Of a stretch of 9,229 bases of DNA, positions 1-6,503 are shown one piece after another. Source of the stretch: Paracoccaceae bacterium (lineage in GTDB: Bacteria; Pseudomonadota; Alphaproteobacteria; Rhodobacterales; Rhodobacteraceae). The notes beneath the pieces were generated by a model that ran no database searches, was not told the origin of the DNA, and saw only the letters and a list, made by a program, of their open reading frames with translations. The stretch's first letter is position 1. Every line of letters starts with the position of its first letter. A program made the translations under genes and the position numbers. The DNA lies in assembly GCA_027080755.1 (NCBI GenBank), contig JALWQC010000037.1, forward strand, positions 1 through 9,229, read 5' to 3'.

Positions 1-162
1 GGCCACGCTGCCGGCGCCCGGCGGCAGGCCCTGCCCGTCGGGGCGCACGTCGATGTCCCAGGCGGCAATTTCCGCATCCGTGGCCGGACGGCCCAGATCA
101 TTGGCCAGAACCGGCGCGGCCAGCAGCGACAGTGCAAACGCGAGATTAAGAGATTTCGACAT
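1..162 (-). CDS. soxD: SoxD, c-type cytochrome subunit of sulfane dehydrogenase SoxCD (5' part only)
   Basis: SoxD is the heme c subunit of periplasmic SoxCD. It takes electrons released when SoxC oxidises the sulfane sulfur bound to SoxY. Only the first 54 codons are present; the gene continues past the left edge. The start ATG (complement of 160-162) has a GGGGAGG ribosome site 7 bases upstream. Residues 1-20 form a Sec-type signal peptide (MSKSLNLAF start, then a hydrophobic core ending PVLA). The mature start [20 protein letters not shown] is the characteristic beginning of SoxD as I recall it from Paracoccus-type proteins. The CxxCH heme sites would lie beyond the edge, so heme content cannot be checked. 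The gene overlaps the end of soxC by 17 bases, which points to translational coupling and matched SoxC:SoxD output. Confidence 0.9.
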   Translation of the reverse strand, partial: MSKSLNLAFALSLLAAPVLANDLGRPATDAEIAAWDIDVRPDGQGLPPGAGSVA

Positions 163-1408
163 TTTCGGCCTCCCCTTCGGAATTTACGGCCCAGGTCTGG
201 ATACCGTTGTTGTGGTAGATAGAGTTGGTGCCACGGATGGCGCGAAGCTGGTCCTTGGTCGGCTGCACATAGCCGGTCGTGTCATGGGCGCGCGATTGCA
301 GCAGCAAGGGTTTGCCGTCCCAGTCGAACTCGTAATAGAACCGGTGCATGGATTTATCCAGGCTCGAGCCGTCGATGCGGGCCTTGTGCCAGTTGATCCC
401 GCCATCCAGCGTGACATCGACACCGGAAATCACGCCGTTGCCGGTCCAGGCAATGCCGGTGATAACCGTGCGGCCCTTGCCGTGGGTGATCGGGGCCTGC
501 GGCGAGGGGTTGGTGATAACCGATTTCGCATCCATCTGCCATGTGAAGCGGCGGGCAACGCCATTGGCCAGCAGGTCGGTGTATTTCGAGGTTTCCTCGC
601 GCTGTTCCCAGGGCTGGTCGCCCACTTCCAGACGACGGATCCATTTGACCCACATGTTGCCTTCCCAGCCGGGCACAACCAGACGTGCCGGATAGCCGTT
701 TTCGGCGCGCAGGGCCTCGCCGTTCATCTTGAAGGCGATCATGCAGTCGTCCAGCGCCTTTTCCATCGGGATGGAGCGGCTCATCCCAGCCGCGTCGCCG
801 CCCTCGGCCAGCAGCCATTTGCCTTCGGTTTTGACACCGGCTTCGGCCAGAATGTCGCGCAGCATAACGCCGGTATACATGACGTTGTGGATCATGCCGT
901 GGGTGAACTGCACCCCGTTCAGCTGCGGGCCGCGCCATTCCATGCCGCTGTTGGCGGCACATTCCAGGAAATAGACCTTGTTGTAGCGCGGGAATCGTTT
1001 CAGATCCTCCAGCGTGAAGACCAGCGGCTGATCGACCAGACCGTTGATCATCAGGCGGTATTTATGCGGCGGAATGGCAATGGATCCGGCGTGGTGGCGT
1101 TCAAAGGCCAGCCCGTTGGGGGTGATGATGCCGTCCAGATCATGCAGCGGCGTGAAGTTGATAGAGGACACCGGGTCCGCCGTCAGCCACGGTACATTGC
1201 GCCGGATTACCTTGGATTCATAGCGCGTGGGCATGCCGTAGGGATGGGCATCGACGCCGTCCCCCAGTTCGTTCGCCCAGGGCTGCACGTTCAGGATTGC
1301 CGGATCGCCCCCGGCGGCTTTGGCGACACTGGCGGCGGCCAGAGTGCCCCCCGCGGCAAGTGTGCCGGTTAGAAAGCTGCGACGGGTAGATCCCTTCGAT
1401 TCGCTCAT
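146..1408 (-). CDS. soxC: SoxC, molybdopterin subunit of sulfane dehydrogenase SoxCD
   Basis: SoxC belongs to the sulfite oxidase family. With SoxD it oxidises the sulfane sulfur left on SoxY-cysteine in the periplasm, so thiosulfate goes fully to sulfate without sulfur globules. The protein has 420 residues. A Tat leader with the motif STRRSFLTG (residues 7-15) is followed by an Ala-rich hydrophobic stretch. The Mo-ligating Cys is C150 in YFLECAANS, followed by the conserved NSGMEWRG. The C-terminal third holds the dimerisation domain of the family (region with [10 protein letters not shown], then VTLDGGINW). An in-frame ATG 27 bases upstream was rejected because GGAGGA lies 5 bases before the ATG at 1408 and the Tat motif fits this start. 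The 3' end overlaps soxD. A dyad resembling a SoxR operator lies just upstream, so soxCD may have its own promoter. Confidence 0.96.
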   Translation of the reverse strand: MSESKGSTRRSFLTGTLAAGGTLAAASVAKAAGGDPAILNVQPWANELGDGVDAHPYGMPTRYESKVIRRNVPWLTADPVSSINFTPLHDLDGIITPNGLAFERHHAGSIAIPPHKYRLMINGLVDQPLVFTLEDLKRFPRYNKVYFLECAANSGMEWRGPQLNGVQFTHGMIHNVMYTGVMLRDILAEAGVKTEGKWLLAEGGDAAGMSRSIPMEKALDDCMIAFKMNGEALRAENGYPARLVVPGWEGNMWVKWIRRLEVGDQPWEQREETSKYTDLLANGVARRFTWQMDAKSVITNPSPQAPITHGKGRTVITGIAWTGNGVISGVDVTLDGGINWHKARIDGSSLDKSMHRFYYEFDWDGKPLLLQSRAHDTTGYVQPTKDQLRAIRGTNSIYHNNGIQTWAVNSEGEAENVEIS

Positions 1409-1426
1409 GTGTTCCTCCATTAACCT

Positions 1427-1456
1427 TTTATTCATACATTCGCTTATATGAATAAA
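1427..1456. promoter_or_regulatory. Candidate SoxR operator upstream of soxC
   Basis: The soxB-soxC gap contains a perfect inverted repeat with 10-base arms, TTTATTCATA (1427-1436) and TATGAATAAA (1447-1456). An exact ATTC-N8-GAAT dyad at 1438-1453 overlaps it. I recall ATTC-N8-GAAT as the binding pattern of the SqrR repressor of Rhodobacter, a close relative of the SoxR encoded here. The same pattern occurs upstream of soxX, also with the core ATTCATAT. A -10-like TATAAG (complement of 1443-1448) lies inside the dyad, so a bound repressor would block a soxCD promoter here. No convincing -35 is seen. The function is inferred. Confidence 0.6.
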
Positions 1457-1492
1457 TAGGGAAAAGCAATATTGCAGATGCGGGTTTTATTG

Positions 1493-1522
1493 CCCCCCTG
1501 CCATTTTGACAAGGCAGAGGGG
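1493..1522 (-). other. Intercistronic hairpin between soxB and soxC
   Basis: On the leftward transcript the arms CCCCUCUGCC and GGCAGGGGGG pair over 10 base pairs, with one G-U wobble and a 10-base loop. The hairpin starts 20 bases after the soxB stop. It is not followed by a U-run, so it is a poor intrinsic terminator. An RNA-processing, 3'-end-protecting or partial-attenuation role is more likely. The effect on soxCD output is inferred. Confidence 0.5.
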
Positions 1523-1541
1523 TAAATTTCCGTGGTGAAAA

Positions 1542-3239
1542 TCAGGCGCCGGTTACATGCACCGATTTGTTCGGGTCAACCGTGACCGTGCCCTGGCGTT
1601 TGATGTAGTTTTCCACCACATCCCAGATCGCCGGCCCTTCGGTCCCTTCGCGCACCGAGGCCCAGCCGGCCACGACGTAGGTTTTGGCCGGATCGACCTT
1701 TTCGCCATTCTTGAGCATGGTCATATTGGTGATCCGCTCGCCCTGTTTCTTGGACACGTCGATGTCGTAGCCCATGCCACCCACGCGCACCATATCGCCG
1801 CCCTGCTGATAGTAGGGGTCGGGGTTGAACAGGTTGTCGGCCACGTCTTCCATGATGGTTTTCAGCTGCTCGCCGGTCATTTCCGAACGGTAGGCCGCCG
1901 GATAGTTCATGCCGGTGGCGTTGAAGATATCCTCGCGCGTGATGTCGTTGCCCGGCAGCAGGCTCGGACCCCAGCGGAAGCCGGGGGACAGGGCGATATC
2001 GGCCTCGCGCTCGTCGATCAGGGCGTTACAGATCAGATCGTCCCATGTGCCGTTGAAGTTGCCGCGGCGGTACAGCAGGCTGTCGGTCTTGCCGATAACC
2101 TCGCTCAGCTTGTCGTCAAACGGCTTGCGCTGTTCGTCGATCAGGGCGGTGACGGAGGGGTCGGGCGCGATGACGTCCGAGAAGATCGGGATCAGCTTGT
2201 GGGTAAAGCCGCGCACCTGGCCGTCGCGCACGTCCAGATCCAGACGGGTGATGAATTTGCCGTTGGAACCGGATGCGATCAGCATGGTTTTGTTAACCAT
2301 GACCGGCTCGGGCAGGGCGTCATGGGTGTGGCCGGTCAGGATCACGTCGATGCCGGTGACCTTCTGGGCCATCTTGCGGTCCACGTCGAAACCGTTGTGC
2401 GACAGGCAAACCACCAGATCGGCGCCCTGTTCGCGTACCTCGTCCACCATTTCCTGCATGTGCTGGTCACGGATCCCGAAGGAGTATTCCGGGAACATCC
2501 AGCCCGGGTTGGCGATCGGCATATAGGGGAAGGCCTGCCCGATCACGGCGATCTTCACGCCGCCACGCTCGTAGAATTCGTAGGGTTTGAAATCCTCGGA
2601 GGGTTCTTCCCATTCCTTGTCATAGATATTCTGCCCAAGACCCGGGAAGGCCAGCCCGTTGACGATCTCGCGCACACGCTCGGAACCCAGCGTGAATTCC
2701 CAGTGGAAGGTCATGGCGTCGGGCTTCAGCGCGTTCATCACGTTAACCATGTCCTGACCGGCGGTCATCTGCGATGTATAGGACCCCTGCCATGTATCGC
2801 CGCCGTCCAGCAGCAGGGCGTCGGGGCGCTCGGCGCGGATGGCGTTGATGACTGTGGCGCAGCGATCCAGCCCGCCCATCTTGCCATAGCCCTTGGCCAG
2901 TGCGGTGAAATCCAGATAGGTCAGCGCATAGGCTTCCGGCGTGCCGGGGGCATAGCCGAACAGGTCCAGAAAATCCTGACCGGTCACATGGGGCGGCAGA
3001 CCGTTCACGGCGCCGACGCCCAGATTGATTTCCGGCTCGCGGAAATAGACCGGCTTCAGCTGCGCGTGGATGTCGGTGATATGGATCAGCGTCACATTCC
3101 CCGTGGTGTTGAAGTTCAACAACTGGTCCTGCGTCAGGGTCTGCTGCGCGGCCACCCGGGACCAGTTGCCAACACCCGAGGCACCAACGATGGCAGAAGC
3201 GGCGACGGAAGCCTGTAGGAAGTCTCTGCGGGAAATCAT
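1542..3239 (-). CDS. soxB: SoxB, dimanganese SoxY-thiosulfate sulfohydrolase
   Basis: SoxB hydrolyses the terminal sulfone from SoxY-bound thiosulfate as sulfate, in the periplasm. The protein has 565 residues, normal for the family. A Tat leader SRRDFLQ (residues 3-9) is followed by an Ala/Ser/Gly hydrophobic stretch ending near AAQ at 30-32. The metallophosphoesterase domain shows the metal-binding motifs in order: D56-I-H58 (HITDIHAQ), GGDTWQG (146-152), HN (281-282) and TGHTHD (302-307). A C-terminal 5'-nucleotidase-like domain follows (SLLYRRGNFNGTWDDLICNA, then FRWGPS). The start is supported by GGAG about 8 bases upstream. Gaps of 124 bases before it and 133 bases after it both contain hairpins, so SoxB may be expressed at a different level from SoxXYZA. 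Confidence 0.97.
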   Translation of the reverse strand: MISRRDFLQASVAASAIVGASGVGNWSRVAAQQTLTQDQLLNFNTTGNVTLIHITDIHAQLKPVYFREPEINLGVGAVNGLPPHVTGQDFLDLFGYAPGTPEAYALTYLDFTALAKGYGKMGGLDRCATVINAIRAERPDALLLDGGDTWQGSYTSQMTAGQDMVNVMNALKPDAMTFHWEFTLGSERVREIVNGLAFPGLGQNIYDKEWEEPSEDFKPYEFYERGGVKIAVIGQAFPYMPIANPGWMFPEYSFGIRDQHMQEMVDEVREQGADLVVCLSHNGFDVDRKMAQKVTGIDVILTGHTHDALPEPVMVNKTMLIASGSNGKFITRLDLDVRDGQVRGFTHKLIPIFSDVIAPDPSVTALIDEQRKPFDDKLSEVIGKTDSLLYRRGNFNGTWDDLICNALIDEREADIALSPGFRWGPSLLPGNDITREDIFNATGMNYPAAYRSEMTGEQLKTIMEDVADNLFNPDPYYQQGGDMVRVGGMGYDIDVSKKQGERITNMTMLKNGEKVDPAKTYVVAGWASVREGTEGPAIWDVVENYIKRQGTVTVDPNKSVHVTGA

Positions 3240-3330
3240 GATTTTCTCCGGTTAGTGATAAAAAAGAGCTAGGGTAAGAACGCCACGGGGCGCCCCAACG
3301 CTGACTCTTGAAAAATACGGGAAAAGGGGA

Positions 3331-3359
3331 ATTGGCCCCGACGCGATGCCGGGGCCAAT
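3331..3359 (-). terminator. Intrinsic terminator or attenuator downstream of soxA
   Basis: A perfect 10-base-pair stem (ATTGGCCCCG at 3331-3340, CGGGGCCAAT at 3350-3359) with a 9-base loop begins 4 bases after the soxA stop on the leftward transcript. It is followed by a U/C-rich stretch (UUCCCCUUUUCCCGUAUUUUUC), not a pure U-run. Full termination would isolate soxB, for which no strong promoter is obvious, so partial termination or transcript stabilisation is more plausible. This would favour soxXYZA messenger over soxBCD. Confidence 0.6.
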
Positions 3360-3363
3360 CTGG

Positions 3364-4227
3364 TTAGTTGCGAACCGAAGGCGATTCAACCGACAGGCCG
3401 TTCCCGCGCGAAGCTACGTACAGCTCCAGTGCGTGGAATTCGGGGCCACCGGGTTTGTATGTCTCGGCCTTGGTGTCCTTGACGCAGCCTTTGAAACGGG
3501 CATGGATGCCGTTCAGCTTGGCGTTTTTCATGCGATAGGACGGCATCCCGTTGATCTGGCCCTGCGACAGGTGATCGGCACGGATGTAGTTGCCGTAGTT
3601 ATCTTCATGACAGGACGCACAGGACAGTTCCAGAACGCCGGTGCGGGTGTAGTACATTTCCTTGCCCTTCGCCCAGTAGGGGGCAGCGGGGCCGTCAATG
3701 GCTACGTTCATCGGCATGCCGCGGGACTGGTTGCCGATCAGGGCCGCCATGGCGGTCATCTCGGTGCTGGTATAGCCCCAGGGCTCCATCCCCATGTGGG
3801 TTGTCAGACTGTCGTTGATGTAGTCTTCCAGTGTCCAAAGCTCTCCGGCTTTTTCGTTGAACTTCGGCATGACGGTGCGAACACCCTTCATGCTGGAAAC
3901 ATCGCCGTGACAAGAGGCACAGGATTTGTTTTCCGGCCCCATTTCCTTGTCCCACAATTCCTGCGCCTGATCGACAAAGATCATGCCCGGGTTGTCGAAA
4001 TCGTCCAGCTCCAGCGCCTGGGTTTCCTTGGTGCGGAAAACCCAGCCGGAGATGCTTTCGCTCAGCCCGTCGATATATGCCGGCGGAATGGCGTGCGTGA
4101 TCATTTCCTGTTCACCGTTAATGATGAGCTTGGGCTCTTCCTGCGCATGCGCGGAAACAGCCAGACCCATTGCAACAGAGGCCGTAGCCGCCATTTGCAC
4201 TAAACGATGCAGATTCGAGATTTTCAT
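3364..4227 (-). CDS. soxA: SoxA, diheme c-type cytochrome, catalytic subunit of SoxXA
   Basis: SoxA with SoxX joins thiosulfate (or sulfide) oxidatively to the SoxY C-terminal Cys in the periplasm. The protein has 287 residues, with a Sec signal peptide ending near AHA (26-28). Heme 1 binds at C103-ASC-H107 (CASCHGD) and heme 2 at C203-ASC-H207 (CASCHED). The active-site cysteine, which ligates heme 2 as a persulfide in studied SoxA proteins, is C248 in RFKGCVKDT. The C-terminus LELYVASRGNGLSV matches Rhodovulum SoxA as I remember it. There are only these five cysteines. The Cys that ligates heme 1 in Rhodovulum (INACRTSRMG region) is Ser140 here (INDSLTTHMG), with His144 and Met145 nearby. 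An upstream in-frame ATG was rejected in favour of 4227 because of the signal peptide and a GGGGAGG site. soxZ ends 30 bases upstream. Confidence 0.97.
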   Translation of the reverse strand: MKISNLHRLVQMAATASVAMGLAVSAHAQEEPKLIINGEQEMITHAIPPAYIDGLSESISGWVFRTKETQALELDDFDNPGMIFVDQAQELWDKEMGPENKSCASCHGDVSSMKGVRTVMPKFNEKAGELWTLEDYINDSLTTHMGMEPWGYTSTEMTAMAALIGNQSRGMPMNVAIDGPAAPYWAKGKEMYYTRTGVLELSCASCHEDNYGNYIRADHLSQGQINGMPSYRMKNAKLNGIHARFKGCVKDTKAETYKPGGPEFHALELYVASRGNGLSVESPSVRN

Positions 4228-4230
4228 TTT

Positions 4231-4250
4231 ATTTATTCCTCCCCATAAAT
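4231..4250 (-). promoter_or_regulatory. soxA ribosome binding site in the loop of a small hairpin
   Basis: On the leftward transcript AUUUAU and AUAAAU can form a 6-base-pair stem whose 8-base loop is GGGGAGGA, the soxA Shine-Dalgarno sequence. The 3' arm separates it from the AUG, so the spacing is a rather long 10 bases when unfolded and much shorter when folded. The stem is all A-U and weak. The fold is seen in the sequence; an effect on SoxA translation is inferred. Confidence 0.35.
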
Positions 4251-4257
4251 GCATGGT

Positions 4258-4587
4258 TTAAGCGACGGTGATGGATTTCTTGTCCGTATAGGTGGAACCA
4301 TCGTCGTCAAGCCATGTGAATACGAATTCTCCGCTTTCGGGGACTTTGGCCTCGAACTGGAAATACGGGTTTGTCGAAACAGCGCCGTGCAATTCAACGG
4401 AAATCACGTTCTGACCGTTAAAGTCACAGGTGAAAGTGTTGATGATCGAACGCGGAATGATGTTGCCGTCTTTGTCCTTACGCTGACCGGATTCCATCTT
4501 GTGGCTGATCAGTGTCTTGATGGTGATGACTTCGCCTGCCGTCGCCTTTTTGGGGACTTTTACGCGGGGTTTTACGCCTTTTGCCAT
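4258..4587 (-). CDS. soxZ: SoxZ, sulfur-carrier partner of SoxY
   Basis: SoxZ forms the periplasmic SoxYZ heterodimer that carries pathway intermediates and presents them to SoxXA, SoxB and SoxCD. The protein has 109 residues and an all-beta immunoglobulin-like fold in known members. It has no signal peptide (starts MAKGVKPRVKVP), as usual, because it is co-exported with the Tat-targeted SoxY. Recognisable family segments are TIKTLISHKMESG (22-34), where the following RKDKDGNIIPR is also typical, and FVFTWLDDDG near the end. The start has AGGAG about 9 bases upstream. It lies 19 bases after soxY and 30 bases before soxA, so it is co-transcribed with both. Confidence 0.97.
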   Translation of the reverse strand: MAKGVKPRVKVPKKATAGEVITIKTLISHKMESGQRKDKDGNIIPRSIINTFTCDFNGQNVISVELHGAVSTNPYFQFEAKVPESGEFVFTWLDDDGSTYTDKKSITVA

Positions 4588-4606
4588 TTTTGTCTTCTCC
4601 TCTAGA

Positions 4607-5026
4607 TCAGCCGCCGCAGCCGCCGATTGTGACTTTCACGGCGCTGCTGGTCATTGCAAAAGTGCCGTCTTTCATTTTCGCGATTGCGATCACGTCCTGC
4701 GTACCGGCCAGGCGGATACGGCTGGAGGCTTCCTGCGAACCGGCGAGCGGGCCGAACGTAAAGGTCAATACGTTCGGTGTCGGGTTGCCGGAGGCCAGGA
4801 TGGTGATGCTTTCGGCGCCCGGGGCGGAAACCGAGATCGGAACCGTGTTGCCGTTCTCGGCAATTTCGGGGGCGGTCAGGGTGATGCCGCTGTCGGTGGT
4901 TTCGGCGCCACCGGTAAACGCTGCAATCGCATCGTCAATCGCTGCGGCGAATGCCTGCATCGGCAGGGCAGCGGCGGTAACAGCCCCTGCGCCGATAATC
5001 AGAGCTTCACGTCTCGTGAAATTCAT
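4607..5026 (-). CDS. soxY: SoxY, sulfur-carrier protein with C-terminal GGCGG arm
   Basis: SoxY covalently holds the sulfur substrate on a Cys near its C-terminus while the Sox enzymes act on it in the periplasm. The protein has 139 residues. A Tat leader has TRREALIIG (4-12) followed by an Ala-rich core ending near AFA (25-27). The mature part is a beta-sandwich domain. The swinging arm VTIGGCGG ends the protein, with C137 as the only cysteine and carrier residue. The start ATG is preceded by TAGGAG at normal spacing. soxX ends 40 bases upstream and soxZ begins 19 bases downstream. All hallmark features are intact. Confidence 0.98.
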   Translation of the reverse strand: MNFTRREALIIGAGAVTAAALPMQAFAAAIDDAIAAFTGGAETTDSGITLTAPEIAENGNTVPISVSAPGAESITILASGNPTPNVLTFTFGPLAGSQEASSRIRLAGTQDVIAIAKMKDGTFAMTSSAVKVTIGGCGG

Positions 5027-5066
5027 TATGTACTCCTAGGTTGTTCAGGAGATCCTTGCGGATCGG

Positions 5067-5537
5067 TTATTTCAGTGTTTGCAAGAAAGCAACGACATCC
5101 TCGACCTGCTGCGCAGTCAGGATCGACGGCGGGTTCGGAACGGAATGGCCCTTGAAGTCGCCCGGACGGATAAAGCCGGATGTCTTGTACATCGGCGGCA
5201 TCATGCTGTCCTTGAAGGTGCGCTTGGCGTTGATGACGATACCGCGAAGGGTTGCTTCGTCATACCGGTCTCCGACACCGTCCAGCGACGGGCCGATGTT
5301 GCCGTGGAATGCGGCGTAATCCAGCGCGGTCACCTGATGGCAGGCAACACAGTTGCCCAGCGATTTGGTAACCATGACTTTCTGGCCGTTCTCCGTATCC
5401 CCGGCAACGCCTGTCAGCGAAGTGGAGACGGACCCGTCATCGTTGAATACGACGTCATCGGGGGCGATGACCTCGGCGGCGGCTACGGTCGCGAACGCTA
5501 CGGTAGCTCCGATCAAAAGAAACGCGGTGCGCTTCAT
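5067..5537 (-). CDS. soxX: SoxX, monoheme c-type cytochrome subunit of SoxXA
   Basis: SoxX takes the electrons released by SoxA during thiosulfate conjugation and passes them to a periplasmic electron carrier. The protein has 156 residues. Residues 1-21 form a Sec signal peptide (KRT, hydrophobic core, then AAA). The single heme site is C63-VAC-H67 (GNCVACHQV). The distal Met ligand is expected in DSMMPPMYK (110-118); which Met serves cannot be decided from sequence. The C-terminus ILTAQQVEDVVAFLQTLK is typical of the family. GGGAGG lies 7-8 bases before the ATG. It is the first gene of the leftward structural operon, with a 196-base control region separating it from soxV. Confidence 0.97.
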   Translation of the reverse strand: MKRTAFLLIGATVAFATVAAAEVIAPDDVVFNDDGSVSTSLTGVAGDTENGQKVMVTKSLGNCVACHQVTALDYAAFHGNIGPSLDGVGDRYDEATLRGIVINAKRTFKDSMMPPMYKTSGFIRPGDFKGHSVPNPPSILTAQQVEDVVAFLQTLK

Positions 5538-5566
5538 GCACTATCCTCCCATTTTGGTTTTTGTTA

Positions 5567-5580
5567 TTGATCTACGTCAA
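5567..5580. promoter_or_regulatory. FNR/CRP-family box in the soxX leader
   Basis: TTGATCTACGTCAA matches the FNR-type consensus TTGAT-N4-ATCAA at 9 of 10 defined positions. It is centred about 36 bases upstream of the soxX ATG. If transcription starts near 5630, as the -10 element suggests, the box lies downstream of the start and a bound FnrL or Dnr-type regulator would act as a block and not an activator. On the leftward strand the same bases read TTGACG and could be mistaken for a -35 box. Oxygen or nitric-oxide control is inferred. Confidence 0.45.
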
Positions 5581-5618
5581 GAAATGTAGCGCACGCATTC
5601 GTGAAGATGCAACCACAA

Positions 5619-5634
5619 ATTCATATATCGGAAT
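5619..5634. promoter_or_regulatory. Candidate SoxR operator at the soxX promoter
   Basis: ATTCATATATCGGAAT is an exact ATTC-N8-GAAT dyad, the pattern I recall for SqrR-type persulfide repressors. It begins 3 bases past a perfect TATAAT on the leftward strand and so would cover the transcription start. Paracoccus SoxR is reported to bind the intergenic region just upstream of soxX, in line with this position. Binding by the SoxR in this window is inferred. Confidence 0.65.
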
Positions 5635-5636
5635 TA

Positions 5637-5642
5637 ATTATA
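5637..5642 (-). promoter_or_regulatory. -10 element of the soxX promoter
   Basis: The leftward strand reads TATAAT, a perfect -10 hexamer, about 100 bases upstream of the soxX start. No good -35 hexamer is found at 16-18 bases (CTTATA, CCTTAT and ACCTTA lie there), so activation or an alternative upstream contact may be needed. The predicted start near 5630 falls within the candidate SoxR operator. Confidence 0.45.
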
Positions 5643-5733
5643 TTTCAGTTTTTCCTGATATAAGGTTCATTTGTTGCGCGGCAACATGCAAGGAAATTGC
5701 TGTATTTATTGGGTATCACGGGAATTTATTGCG

Positions 5734-6477
5734 TTAACCGAAGACGAAAACATCGGGGAATGTCTCGAAAAGGAAGGTGGAAAATTTGGCGATTCCGCCG
5801 GTTACGATCAGGATGGCGAACAGAATCAGAAAAGCCCCCATCAGTTTTTCCATGATTCCCATATAGCGCCGGTTGCGTTGCACCCAGCGCAGGAACGGCC
5901 CGGAAAAAGCGGCGGCCAGCACGAAAGGCGCGGTCATGAAGATCCCGTAAACCGCCAGCAATCCGGCCCCGTGGCGCAGGGTGTCCTGTTGTGTTGCCAG
6001 ATACAGGATCGCCGACAGTGCCGGCCCCACGCAGGGCGTCCAGCCAAAGCCGAAGGCCAGTCCGATCAGGAAAGACCCGAGGTAACTGGACCGTTTGACG
6101 CTGGAGGAATCGAGGCGCGCCTCGCGGTAAAACAGCGGGATCTTGACCACCCCCAGAAAATGCAGCCCGAACAGGGCCAGCAGGGCGGCAGCGGCCCAGC
6201 TGAGCGCGGTGTTGTAATCGCGCACCAGCTGCCCGATCATGGTGGCACTTAGCCCCAGCAGCATGAAAACCGTGATGACGCCGGCCGAAAACAGGACGGC
6301 CGACAATATCAGCCGCCGCTGCGCCGCCCGCGTGATCTTTACGCTTTCGTCCAGCTCCTGCATGGAAATCCCGGCCATATAGGTCAGATAGAAAGGCACC
6401 ATCGGCAAAATGCAGGGGGACAGAAAAGAGGCAAGACCCGCCAGCGCGGCGCTGGCATAACTGACATCTAGCTGCAT
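5734..6477 (-). CDS. soxV: SoxV, CcdA/DsbD-type membrane thiol-electron transporter
   Basis: SoxV moves reducing equivalents from cytoplasmic thioredoxin across the inner membrane to a periplasmic thioredoxin, which reactivates the Sox carrier. The protein has 247 residues with about six hydrophobic membrane segments. Its only two cysteines are C22 in SFLSPCILPMVPF and C149 in FGWTPCVGPALS, the redox pair of the CcdA family. The start at 6477 is chosen over an in-frame ATG 26 codons upstream because AAGGAA precedes it and the family begins here; the upstream extension also crosses the soxS promoter and leader. In Paracoccus soxV is followed by soxW, but here 196 noncoding bases separate it from soxX. 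It is divergent from soxS, its likely partner. A general CcdA for cytochrome c maturation cannot be excluded by sequence alone, but context favours SoxV. Confidence 0.92.
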   Translation of the reverse strand: MQLDVSYASAALAGLASFLSPCILPMVPFYLTYMAGISMQELDESVKITRAAQRRLILSAVLFSAGVITVFMLLGLSATMIGQLVRDYNTALSWAAAALLALFGLHFLGVVKIPLFYREARLDSSSVKRSSYLGSFLIGLAFGFGWTPCVGPALSAILYLATQQDTLRHGAGLLAVYGIFMTAPFVLAAAFSGPFLRWVQRNRRYMGIMEKLMGAFLILFAILIVTGGIAKFSTFLFETFPDVFVFG

Positions 6478-6503
6478 TTTGCGTTCCTTGTTTTTCGGGC
6501 GAA

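Noticed and set aside
53..1372. 439-codon open frame antisense to soxC
   Set aside because: It lies within soxC and the soxD start on the other strand, has no ribosome site and no recognisable domain. Long antisense frames are common in GC-rich genes.
1557..3218. 553-codon open frame antisense to soxB
   Set aside because: It mirrors nearly the whole of soxB. The His/Val/Gly-rich translation is typical of antisense reading of a GC-rich gene and resembles no family I know.
3346..4203. 285-codon open frame antisense to soxA
   Set aside because: It is covered by soxA, whose heme motifs and signal peptide are clear. No ribosome site or domain supports the antisense frame.
5552..5580. TTGACG with CAAAAT as a soxX promoter
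   Set aside because: The start would fall on the ribosome site of soxX. The TTGACG is better explained as half of the FNR-type dyad.
5672..5686. TGTTGC-GCG-GCAACA hairpin as soxV terminator
   Set aside because: A 6-base stem without a following U-run is too weak to call, and it lies about 50 bases past the soxV stop next to the soxX promoter.
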